64,000 bases of DNA from Hymenobacter sp. H14-R3 (GTDB lineage: Bacteria; Bacteroidota; Bacteroidia; Cytophagales; Hymenobacteraceae), in NCBI RefSeq assembly GCF_030063445.1, contig NZ_JASITD010000003.1, positions 242,241 to 306,240 on the forward strand, given 5' to 3'. The notes below the pieces were generated by a model. It was given only the letters and a program-made list of their open reading frames with translations, had not been told where the DNA came from and did not search any database. Positions 52,127 to 59,203 of the stretch are shown here, piece after piece. Every line of letters starts with the position of its first letter. Within the stretch, counting starts at the first letter, position 1. The translations under genes and the position numbers were made by a program.

Positions 52127-52666
52127 CTACGGCTGGAAGCCAGCGGCTTCGAGCGCGGTGGCTACTTCCGCGGCTGGGCCGCCTGGGTGGCGCAGCCGCG
52201 CCTGGGCATAGAACCGCGAACGGGCCGCCAGGGTTCGGTCGAGCCAGTCGGCCAGGGCCTCCTGGGGCGTAGCGGCGGCCGTGGTGGCGGCCAGCAGCGG
52301 CCGGGTAGCGGCCTGGTTGCGCCGCGCCAGGCGGCGCTTTAGCTCGGCCAGCGGCACATCGAGCCACAGCGCAAAGCCGGAGGCGTGCAGCACCGCCAGG
52401 TTATCATGAAAGCAGGGCGTGCCGCCGCCGGTAGCCACCACCAGCGGCCGGCCGGGGTGCCGGGCCACGGCCGCCAGCGCCGCCGCCTCGCGCCGCCGAA
52501 ACCCGTCTTCGCCCTCACGGGCAAAAATCTCGGGTATCGACTGCCCCGCGTCGGCCACAATGCGCTGGTCGAGGTCGAGAAAGCCCCGGCCGTAGTGCGC
52601 GGCCAGCTGCCGCCCCAGCGTGGTTTTGCCCGATGCCGGCAGGCCAATGAGGTAGAGGTGATTCAT
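52127..52666 (-). CDS. aroK: Shikimate kinase
   Basis: This P-loop kinase phosphorylates shikimate in aromatic amino acid synthesis. The 179-residue protein has IGLPASGKTTLGRQLA at residues 8-23, then FLDLDQRIVADAGQSIPEIF with the shikimate-binding Asp, FRRREAAAL, and the GGGTPCFHDN block. The length is typical. It stands alone, followed downstream by the desaturase-like gene on the same strand. Confidence 0.95.
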   Translation of the reverse strand: MNHLYLIGLPASGKTTLGRQLAAHYGRGFLDLDQRIVADAGQSIPEIFAREGEDGFRRREAAALAAVARHPGRPLVVATGGGTPCFHDNLAVLHASGFALWLDVPLAELKRRLARRNQAATRPLLAATTAAATPQEALADWLDRTLAARSRFYAQARLRHPGGPAAEVATALEAAGFQP

Positions 52667-52710
52667 GGGGTCAAAGCCTGGTTCATTGTTAATGGCCTTA
52701 TAACAAGCAC

Positions 52711-52779
52711 TTTGTCCTTACGAGCATGATGCGCATCAAGCAAGGGCGCGGTGGAGCGCAACATGCTCGCAAGGACAAA
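52711..52779. repeat. Palindromic element E, copy 1
   Basis: Arms TTTGTCCTTACGAGCATG (52711-52728) and CATGCTCGCAAGGACAAA (52762-52779) pair with one mismatch. The inner part (GATGCGCATCA then CAAGGGCGC) matches the copy at 55194-55238, which lacks 10 bp, GGTGGAGCGC, by apparent slippage between GCGC repeats. Confidence 0.8.
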
Positions 52780-52789
52780 CAGTTAAAGG

Positions 52790-53848
52790 TTAACTGATTC
52801 GCACCCGCGGGTCGAGCACGGCGTACAGCATGTCGACGGCGATGTTCACCAGCACGAAAATGGCGGCCACAAAAAGCGTAGCGCCCATTACCACCGGGAA
52901 ATCGAGGTTTTCTACGGCGCGCAAGGTAGTGGTGCCCAGGCCTTTCCAGTTGAAGATATATTCGATGAAGAAGGCGCCCGCCATGAGCGAGGCCAGCCAG
53001 CCCGACACGGCCGTGACCACCGGGTTGAGGGCGTTGCGCAGGGCGTGGTGCCACACCGTGCGGCCGGGGCTCAGGCCCTTGGCCCGGGCGGTGCGGATGT
53101 AGTCCTGGCTCAGCACATCGAGCATGGAGGAGCGCGTGAGCTGCATGATGATGGCCAGCGGGCGCACGCCCAGCGCGATGGCTGGCAGCAGCAGGTTGCG
53201 CAGCGCCAGGTGGCGCTCGGCGGTGAAGGGGTCGGTTTCGTAGAGCTGGCCCGTGAGGCTCAGGCCCGTCCAGTGGCTCCAGTAAAAGCCGAAGCTCACG
53301 GCAATGAGAATGCCCGCCACAAATGACGGTACCGAAATGCCTAATACCGAAGTAGTTACCAAAATACGGTCGAGCCACGACTGGGGCCGCAGCGCCGCCG
53401 CCACGCCCAGCGCAATGCCGCCCACGGCCGCCAGCAGCATAGCCGCCAGCGCCAGCCACAGCGTACCCGGAAAGCGGTCGAGCAAGATGCTGAGCACGTC
53501 CTGGTTGCTCTGGAACGAGCGGCGCAGGTAGGGCCACTTCAGCACCAGAGCGCGCGAGCCCAGCGGCAGCAGCGCCACGCCGCCGTAGCGCGCCACCCCG
53601 GCCGAGTCGCGCGGGTGCAGGCCCAGCGGCGAGGCATCGTTGAGGTAGCCCAGCAGGCGGGCGGGCAGCGGCTGGTCGAGGCCCAGGTCGGCCCGAATGG
53701 CGGCCTTGGTGGCCACGTCCGAGCGCTGGCCGGCCAGCAGGGCGGCCGGGTCGCCGGGCAGCACATTAAACAGGAAAAAAACCGTGCAGGCCACGCCCAC
53801 CAGCACAAGCAGGCCCTGACCCAGGCGACGCAGAAGGAAAGTGAGCAT
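52790..53848 (-). CDS. ABC transporter permease, DppB/OppB type
   Basis: The 352-residue inner-membrane protein begins with the family start MLTFLLRRLGQGLLVLVGV and FFLFNVLPGDPAALLAGQ. The later QDYIRTARAKGLSPGRTVWHHALRNALNP is the ATPase-contact (EAA-like) loop, and the C-terminal AVLDPRVR is typical. It imports peptides, nickel or similar solutes with a second permease and ATPases, none of which are adjacent. The double-ATPase protein at 259-2061 could be the energy subunit, but that link is inferred. Confidence 0.93.
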   Translation of the reverse strand: MLTFLLRRLGQGLLVLVGVACTVFFLFNVLPGDPAALLAGQRSDVATKAAIRADLGLDQPLPARLLGYLNDASPLGLHPRDSAGVARYGGVALLPLGSRALVLKWPYLRRSFQSNQDVLSILLDRFPGTLWLALAAMLLAAVGGIALGVAAALRPQSWLDRILVTTSVLGISVPSFVAGILIAVSFGFYWSHWTGLSLTGQLYETDPFTAERHLALRNLLLPAIALGVRPLAIIMQLTRSSMLDVLSQDYIRTARAKGLSPGRTVWHHALRNALNPVVTAVSGWLASLMAGAFFIEYIFNWKGLGTTTLRAVENLDFPVVMGATLFVAAIFVLVNIAVDMLYAVLDPRVRIS

Positions 53849-53953
53849 GTCTTTTCGTTTTTTAGTTGCGCGCTTTTAGTTGCGCGCTTTTTGTGGGTGG
53901 CCGGTTCTCGCCGAAGCAGCGGGCGAAAAACGAGCAACGAAAAACGAAAATTG

Positions 53954-55114
53954 CTACAGCGCCTTCTCGACCTGGTACAGCGCCGGAATGTCGTGGTAGT
54001 GGTACTTGGCCATCACGGTGCCGTTGTGCAGTACCAGCAGGCCGGGGTTAGAGCGGATGATGGACTTGAGCACCGTGGCATCGGCGAAGGCGAAGGGCGT
54101 GGCCAGGTTCACATCGTGCCGAAACGAGTCGAACTTGCTGGCCGCCGTGCTCGTGATGGTGAGCACGTCAATCTTCTTGCGCGACTTGGCGGCCTGGGCA
54201 AACAGGGCGTTGAACTGCTCGAAGCGCTCACGGTCGGCCTTGTTGGTGTTTTGAACAATGAGAATCAGCTTATTGCCCGTTAGCACCTGCTGGGTTATGT
54301 CATTGCCTTCCAGGTCAGAAATCACAAAATCGGTAACAATGGGCGTCGATTTTAGCGGGTTGAGCACCGTCATGGCTTTGTATTTCCAGGTCGAGTCGGT
54401 CGGAAACTCGCTCGCTTCCATCGTTTGGCCGTTGCGCTCAAAGGTGTAGCGGTAGCGCGGGGCCTCGGCGGGCTTCATCAGGCTCGGAATGTTGTTGCCC
54501 ACTTTATAGGGCAAAAAGTCGAAGTACGGCAGGTGCCCCAGCGCCCGCACCCCAATGCCAATGACCAGCGCGCTGGCAAACGTCATGGTCATGAGTCCGG
54601 CCATGCCGCTCACAAACGAGTGCCGCAAAAACCGCAGGCCTTTGAACGTAACGGCCCACAACACCAGCAAAAACACGTCTTTCGTAAACGACGTCCAGGG
54701 CGTGAGCTTGATGAAATCGCCGAAGCAGCCGCAGTCCGTGACCCGGTTGAGGGCCGCCGAGTAGAAAGTGAGAAACGTGAAAAACACCAGCAGCGCCAGC
54801 AGCAGGTGCAGCACCTGGCGCAGGTACCAGCGCAGCAGCAGCGCCACCCCCAAAATAACTTCGAGCGAGCTGAGCGCCACGCTCAGCAAGCGGCTAGAGT
54901 CCTTGAGGGTACTAAAGAGCCAGCCCAGCCAGGGCACGTCGATGGCAAATACCTCAAAGTATTCTTCCAGCTTGTAGGCCGTGCCCACCGGGTCGTTGAG
55001 CTTGATGAGGCCCGAAAAGATGAACAAAACGCCCAGCAGCAGCCAGCACACCCGCGTAAAAATGCGGAGGCGATGCTGAGCAGGAGGGGCGGGCGCGAGG
55101 CTGGAAGTGGGCAT
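53954..55114 (-). CDS. DoxX/MauE-type membrane protein of the BT_3928 family
   Basis: The 386-residue protein has an N-terminal DoxX-like membrane domain (CWLLLGVLFIFSGLIKLNDPVG, then repeated helices including VFFTFLTFYSAALNRVTDCGCFGD with a Cys pair) and a soluble C-terminal domain of thioredoxin-like pattern without a CxxC. It resembles the BT_3928 family of Bacteroidota, often near DUF1599, folP and tpiA. ATG at 55114 gives MPTSSLAPAPPAQHRLR; the longer frame to 55291 runs through a repeat. Function is unproved; quinone-linked redox is a family-level guess. Confidence 0.82.
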   Translation of the reverse strand: MPTSSLAPAPPAQHRLRIFTRVCWLLLGVLFIFSGLIKLNDPVGTAYKLEEYFEVFAIDVPWLGWLFSTLKDSSRLLSVALSSLEVILGVALLLRWYLRQVLHLLLALLVFFTFLTFYSAALNRVTDCGCFGDFIKLTPWTSFTKDVFLLVLWAVTFKGLRFLRHSFVSGMAGLMTMTFASALVIGIGVRALGHLPYFDFLPYKVGNNIPSLMKPAEAPRYRYTFERNGQTMEASEFPTDSTWKYKAMTVLNPLKSTPIVTDFVISDLEGNDITQQVLTGNKLILIVQNTNKADRERFEQFNALFAQAAKSRKKIDVLTITSTAASKFDSFRHDVNLATPFAFADATVLKSIIRSNPGLLVLHNGTVMAKYHYHDIPALYQVEKAL

Positions 55115-55193
55115 ATAGGGAATGAGCCGTTGGGTTTTAGCTACTAGCTGTAAGCTTGGTGTTGAGTAAGGGTTTACGCAGAAACACCCTTCA

Positions 55194-55238
55194 TTGCGAG
55201 CATGATGCGCATCATGCAAGGGCGCAACATGCTCGCAA
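55194..55238. repeat. Palindromic element E, copy 2
   Basis: TTGCGAGCATGATGCGCATC begins the left arm, with the complementary AACATGCTCGCAA ending the right. The copy matches 52714-52773 apart from a 10-bp deletion. It lies upstream of the BT_3928-type gene. Confidence 0.8.
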
Positions 55239-55351
55239 CGACAACTGCCTTTTGCGCAGCCGCTACTTACAAAGGAAGTAACCGGGGCCATAACGGAGCG
55301 CCAGCCAGAAACGTGGCACCAACCGCTTCGCCAATATGCGCGAGCGCCGGC

Positions 55352-55891
55352 TCATGCCGCGTTTTCGCGCAAAATGAGGGCAAACACGGCGTAGTTGAGC
55401 ATGTCGCGGTAGCCGCCCTCCACGCTCTCGCTCACCAGGGCCGCGCCGCCCAGGTTTTCGAGTTGCTTGATGCGGTGCAACTTCATGAGAATAAGGTCGG
55501 TAATACTACTCACGCGCATCTGGCGCCAGGCCTCGCCGTAGTCGTGGTTTTTGGCCAGCAGCAGCTCGCGGTTGAGGGCGTTTTCATGGGCGTAGGCGGC
55601 GGCTACCTCGTCGGGGGGCAGGTCGAGGGGCGCGGTGGCCGGCAAGCGCAACTGCATGAGGGCAATGAGGCAGTAATTGATGATGGCCACGAACTCCTCG
55701 TCCACGCCATCGGCAATTTTCTGGGTGCCTACTTCCTGAATAGTGCGAATGCGGTTGGCCTTGATAAATAGCTGGTCCGTGACCGAGGGCAGGCGCAAAA
55801 TGCGCCAGGCCGTGCCATAGTCGTGGGTTTTGGCCAAAAACAGCTCGCGGCAGCGGCTCAGAATCAGGTCGTAGTGGGCAGGGGTGGTCAA
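55352..55891 (-). CDS. DUF1599-family protein
   Basis: The 179-residue protein consists of two similar halves: CRELFLAKTHDYGTAWRILR with KIADGVDEEFVAIINY, and NRELLLAKNHDYGEAWRQMR with YRDMLNYAVFAL. The repeated K-x-H-D-Y-G motif marks DUF1599, which has a MazG-like look and may bind nucleotides; no function is proven. TTG at 55891 gives the usual family length. Longer frames to 56095 overlap folP and cross an octamer repeat. It precedes the BT_3928-type gene on the same strand and diverges from folP, a conserved Bacteroidota arrangement. Confidence 0.82.
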   Translation of the reverse strand: MTTPAHYDLILSRCRELFLAKTHDYGTAWRILRLPSVTDQLFIKANRIRTIQEVGTQKIADGVDEEFVAIINYCLIALMQLRLPATAPLDLPPDEVAAAYAHENALNRELLLAKNHDYGEAWRQMRVSSITDLILMKLHRIKQLENLGGAALVSESVEGGYRDMLNYAVFALILRENAA

Positions 55892-55923
55892 GGAGTGAAG
55901 GGGTGAAGGAGTGAATGAGTGAA
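55892..55923. repeat. Four tandem octamers at the DUF1599 start
   Basis: GGAGTGAA, GGGGTGAA, GGAGTGAA and TGAGTGAA follow each other immediately upstream of the TTG start (TTCACTCC on the gene's strand). The 8-bp unit is not a multiple of three, so copy changes would shift any frame running through it. Confidence 0.75.
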
Positions 55924-55935
55924 GGAGCTGGCCGA

Positions 55936-55978
55936 CTTCTGCGGTTCTTCTGCGTACCCCTCTGCGTCTTCTGCGGTG
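55936..55978. repeat. Degenerate TTCTGCG-type tandem repeat
   Basis: CTTCTGCGGTTCTTCTGCG and TCTGCGTCTTCTGCGG form an imperfect series of TCTGCG units in the divergent DUF1599-folP spacer. Similar low-complexity sequence is scattered in many bacterial genomes. Confidence 0.5.
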
Positions 55979-56060
55979 AAAACACCCACCCGAAAACCCC
56001 CGCAAGTTCGCCCGCAATGCCGGATATTTAACCGCCATTCGCCTTCCTCCCACCCCCGCA

Positions 56061-56951
56061 ATGCTCCCTGCCGCTACGTCCTCCCCCTTACTCACTTACT
56101 CATTTACGCACGTACTAAAGAGCCCCCACGGCCGCCTGCTCGACCTGCGCCGGCCCCAGGTAATGGGTATTCTCAACGTCACGCCCGATTCGTTTTACCC
56201 CGGCTCGCGCCTCGGCGGCAGCCCCGCGGCCGACCTGCTGCGCCGCGCCGAAGCTATGCTCGCCGCCGGGGCCGCCGCCCTCGACGTGGGCGGCTACAGC
56301 TCGCGCCCGGGGGCCGACGACATCAGCCCCGCCGAGGAGCAGGCCCGCCTGCTGCCCGCCCTCGAAGCCCTGCGCCGCGAGTTTCCGCAGGCGTTTATCT
56401 CGGCCGATACCTTCCGGGCCAGCGTGGCCGCCGCGGCCGTGGCCGCCGGGGCCGACCTCATCAACGACATCGGCGGCGGCACCCTCGACGCCGACATGCT
56501 GCCCACCGTGGCCCGCCTGCGGGTGCCCTACTGCCTCATGCACATCAAAGGCAACCCGCAGACTATGAGAGCATTATCCCAGTACGACGATGACCTGGTG
56601 CTCACGCTGCTGCGCTTCTTCCGCGACCAGCTCGCCAAACTACGCCAAGCCAACGGCGGCCAACCCCTGCCCGACGTGCTGCTCGACCCCGGCTTCGGCT
56701 TTGCCAAAACGCCCATCCACAACCACGCCCTGCTGCGCCGCCTGCCCGAGCTGGCCCCGCTGGGCTACGGCCTGCTGGTGGGCCTATCGCGCAAGGCCAT
56801 GGTGTACAAGCCCCTGGGCCTGGGCCCCGAAACGGCCCTCAACGGCACCACCGCCCTGCACGTACTGGCTCTGCAAGGCGGCGCGCGCCTGCTGCGCGTG
56901 CACGACGTGGCCGAGGCCCGGCAGACGGTTGAGCTGGTGACCGGCTGGTGA
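56061..56951 (+). CDS. folP: Dihydropteroate synthase
   Basis: This enzyme joins para-aminobenzoate to the pterin in folate synthesis. The 296-residue protein shows VMGILNVTPDSFYPGSR near residues 34-50, DVGGYSSRPGADDISPAEEQARL (here Gly-Tyr where Gly-Glu is common), INDIGGGTLDADMLP, LLDPGFGFAKTPIHNHALL and the C-terminal LRVHDVAEARQTVEL. The 25-30 residue N-terminal extension may reflect a later true start. In many Bacteroidota cdaA follows directly; here 4 kb separate them. Confidence 0.95.
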   Translation: MLPAATSSPLLTYSFTHVLKSPHGRLLDLRRPQVMGILNVTPDSFYPGSRLGGSPAADLLRRAEAMLAAGAAALDVGGYSSRPGADDISPAEEQARLLPALEALRREFPQAFISADTFRASVAAAAVAAGADLINDIGGGTLDADMLPTVARLRVPYCLMHIKGNPQTMRALSQYDDDLVLTLLRFFRDQLAKLRQANGGQPLPDVLLDPGFGFAKTPIHNHALLRRLPELAPLGYGLLVGLSRKAMVYKPLGLGPETALNGTTALHVLALQGGARLLRVHDVAEARQTVELVTGW

Positions 56952-57001
56952 GGAGTTTAAGCAGCATAAAAAATCAGGTTATTAGGATTTTCCATGCATC
57001 T

Positions 57002-57228
57002 CTATTTCTTGCGGGTAAAGTGGCTCAATACCGGTTAAGTCAAAAACCGGCCCTCCTCATTAGTTGCAATAGGGCTATTACTGCCCCACTTGGGGGGTAG
57101 CCGCCGTAGCCGTTGCCGCCGTCGTACTGCTTGTTGGGAATGGGGCCGTTGCTGCCCCCGCCGCCCCCAGTAGGCGGGCTGCCCCCACCGCCGCTGACCG
57201 TACACGTCCAGATAACGATGTCTTTTTG
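57002..57228 (-). pseudogene. Collapsed remnant of a second lipoprotein-plus-secreted-protein module
   Basis: On the minus strand 57225 to about 57080 encodes KDIVIWTCTVSGGGGSPP, then GGGGGSNGPIPNKQYDGGNG and YGGYPPSGA. This matches EDIVIWNCSVSGGGGG, GGGGSNGSIPNEQYDD and NGYGGYPTSG in the lipoprotein at 59204-60847. The final part (57060-57002) resembles the C-terminal codons of the protein at 57248-58207 (VFDLTGIEPL versus FFDLISIELL) in another frame, with one missing base. There is no start codon or signal peptide. The whole looks like a deletion that fused parts of both genes. It fills the gap from folP to 57248. Confidence 0.75.
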
Positions 57229-57247
57229 GTCCTAATAAAAGGGGTGT

Positions 57248-58207
57248 CTATTTGGCAGAAAGCAACTCAATACTGATAAGGTCAAAGAACCGGTCTTCCG
57301 CATTGATAATCGCCCCAAAATAGGAGGAGTAGCGCCCACTGATAAGGCCTACTTGAGGCTGAAAGCGCAGGTCGCCCACTCCATATGCAGTGAGCAAGCC
57401 ATCCACGCCAGCCGTACTAGCAGGAGGGAACGACCAGAAAGTATATACTTGGCCCTCTGCCTTTTGCAGAAGTAGCTTGGTACCTAGCTCCTCGCGCAAT
57501 CGGGGGGCAGGCTGGCCCGGTGGACTGGCAGCGCTAGCAGCATCCTGCTCTTTGAGATAAGTGGCTGGTAAAAAAGGCTGGGCCAGGCAATTGATAGTGG
57601 CATTGTCACCCGAAGTAGGATACCAAGTTCTGGTATTGCGCAGTACGAAATATTCCGTTAATACCTGCTGCTTGGGCGTGAAGTATTGATTACCCTGCTT
57701 GAGCACCGGGCGCAAATCCAGGCGTCGGCGCGACCAGTCCACTTCAGCCTCGCGTGCCGCCTTATAGTTAAATAAGCGTGTGTAGCAATCGCCGGCCACG
57801 GCGGGCCAGGTCACCTGCCGAGCTTGGGCCAGGGTATCGAGCCGGATGGGGAGCCACTGCACACGACCAGAATTGGGGTCGGGCAGGATGGTCATAGTCA
57901 CTAATAGTTCATCGGTGGGGTATAAGCCCGTGGGCCCCAGGTCGCCGCTGGCGATGAGCTGCTGTTGAACAAAGGCAGCGGGTAGAATCACATTCACCAA
58001 GTCCAAAAACTCCTGCCCCTTCGCCCGCAGCCGCTGGGTGCGCACGTGGGTAGCCCGCACCCCAGTAGTTGGCACCAGCATGTAGAGCCGGCCCTCGGCA
58101 TAGGGCAGCGGCTGGGTACTGGAGGCGGGCTTGAATTGCCCCCAGGCTGCCTGGCTGCTAGATAGCACTAGCGTTAGCAGCAGTGAAAAAAGGGAAGTAC
58201 GCAGCAT
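57248..58207 (-). CDS. Secreted protein of unknown family, paralogue of the next upstream gene
   Basis: The 319-residue protein has a signal peptide (LFSLLLTLVLSSSQAAWG) and no recognised domain. It is paralogous to the protein at 58212-59171: shared blocks include VRATHVRTQRLR / LSATHVQTRRMR, DLVNV / DIINV, ELLVTMTILPDPNSGRVQW / QLLVTMAVLPDPATGRVMW, CYTRLFNYKAA, RRRLDLRPV, VLTEYFVLR, TKLLLQ and DLRFQPQVGLISG. The conserved TEYF and DLRPV blocks with aromatic residues suggest a beta-rich fold. It starts four bases after the end of its paralogue, in the same operon as the HExxH lipoprotein. Confidence 0.8.
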   Translation of the reverse strand: MLRTSLFSLLLTLVLSSSQAAWGQFKPASSTQPLPYAEGRLYMLVPTTGVRATHVRTQRLRAKGQEFLDLVNVILPAAFVQQQLIASGDLGPTGLYPTDELLVTMTILPDPNSGRVQWLPIRLDTLAQARQVTWPAVAGDCYTRLFNYKAAREAEVDWSRRRLDLRPVLKQGNQYFTPKQQVLTEYFVLRNTRTWYPTSGDNATINCLAQPFLPATYLKEQDAASAASPPGQPAPRLREELGTKLLLQKAEGQVYTFWSFPPASTAGVDGLLTAYGVGDLRFQPQVGLISGRYSSYFGAIINAEDRFFDLISIELLSAK

Positions 58208-58211
58208 ACGA

Positions 58212-59171
58212 TTAGTTGTCGGGCAGATGCGTCAGGCTCACTACCTCAAAGAAGGTATTGGCTGTGGATATATCGTTCAGGTGAAAGTAGGTCGGAAACT
58301 TACCCGAAACCATACCAATGCCTGGTCGGAATTGCAGCTCAACCACTCCAGAGTAGACTAGCTCCGGCTCCAGGTCGGTTACCTGGGGCTGGGTAGACCA
58401 GAACGAATAGGTCAGCCCGTCTTGCCGCTCCAGCAGCAGCTTGGTTTGCAACTCGCCATCTACCGGCGGGCGCTCCTCCTCCTTAGGGAAGGCCACTGCC
58501 ACCCTCCGCTGGAGGGCGGTCAGGTCGGCGCGCGAAAACACGCGGGCCTTATAGTTGAGAGTAACGTTGTCGCTGCCCTCTATGAACCATTGAGGCTTGC
58601 GGCGCACCAGGAAGTATTCGGTGAGTACCATGTTGCGGGTGGTCCAGCGGCGGCCTGCGCGCCAGATGACGGGCCGCAGGTCGAGGCGGCGGGTCAGGGC
58701 ATTGGCGTAGGGCAGGGCTGCCTTGTAGGCGAAGAGCCGGGCGTAGCAGTCGTGCAAAACGGCCGTTAGTGATGCGGTATGTTGGGTGGCGAGGCTATCG
58801 GGGTCCAGCGGCACCCACATTACCCGCCCAGTTGCCGGGTCGGGTAGCACGGCCATCGTGACCAGCAATTGGTCGCTGACATACGGGTCGTTTAGTCCAC
58901 TACCCGCAAAGGAGGCTTCCTGTCGAAGAAAAAAAATGTTGTCCGCCAGCACGTTGATGATATCCACAAACTCGCTTTTGCCCTGCCGCATTCGCCTAGT
59001 TTGCACGTGCGTAGCCGAAAGGCCGACGTTGGTAATTTCTACGTATTGGTCGTATTGGCTGCCGGGTAGGCTACCGGCCAAACAGTCCAGTTGCTGGCCC
59101 AGCGCCTGGTAGGGGTGCGTGAAAAAAAACGCGAGTGCCGTGCAAATAAGAAAGAACCTATAGAAAGTCAT
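58212..59171 (-). CDS. Secreted protein of unknown family, tandem paralogue
   Basis: This 319-residue protein equals its neighbour in length and carries a signal peptide (FFLICTALAFFFTHPYQALG). Two Cys residues remain in the mature protein (LDCLAG and HDCYARLF); the second, in the D/G-C-Y-x-R-L-F block, is shared with the paralogue. The divergence is deep enough that the duplication is old. I recognise no known domain. It lies between the lipoprotein gene (32-base gap) and its paralogue, suggesting one three-gene transcript. Confidence 0.8.
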   Translation of the reverse strand: MTFYRFFLICTALAFFFTHPYQALGQQLDCLAGSLPGSQYDQYVEITNVGLSATHVQTRRMRQGKSEFVDIINVLADNIFFLRQEASFAGSGLNDPYVSDQLLVTMAVLPDPATGRVMWVPLDPDSLATQHTASLTAVLHDCYARLFAYKAALPYANALTRRLDLRPVIWRAGRRWTTRNMVLTEYFLVRRKPQWFIEGSDNVTLNYKARVFSRADLTALQRRVAVAFPKEEERPPVDGELQTKLLLERQDGLTYSFWSTQPQVTDLEPELVYSGVVELQFRPGIGMVSGKFPTYFHLNDISTANTFFEVVSLTHLPDN

Positions 59172-59203
59172 ATTTTATTTTAATAAATATAATTTTATAC
59201 TTG

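Noticed and set aside
55115..55291. N-terminal extension of the BT_3928-type protein with many Cys and His
   Set aside because: It is encoded by palindromic element E and spacer sequence. The family start and hydrophobic domain fit ATG at 55114.
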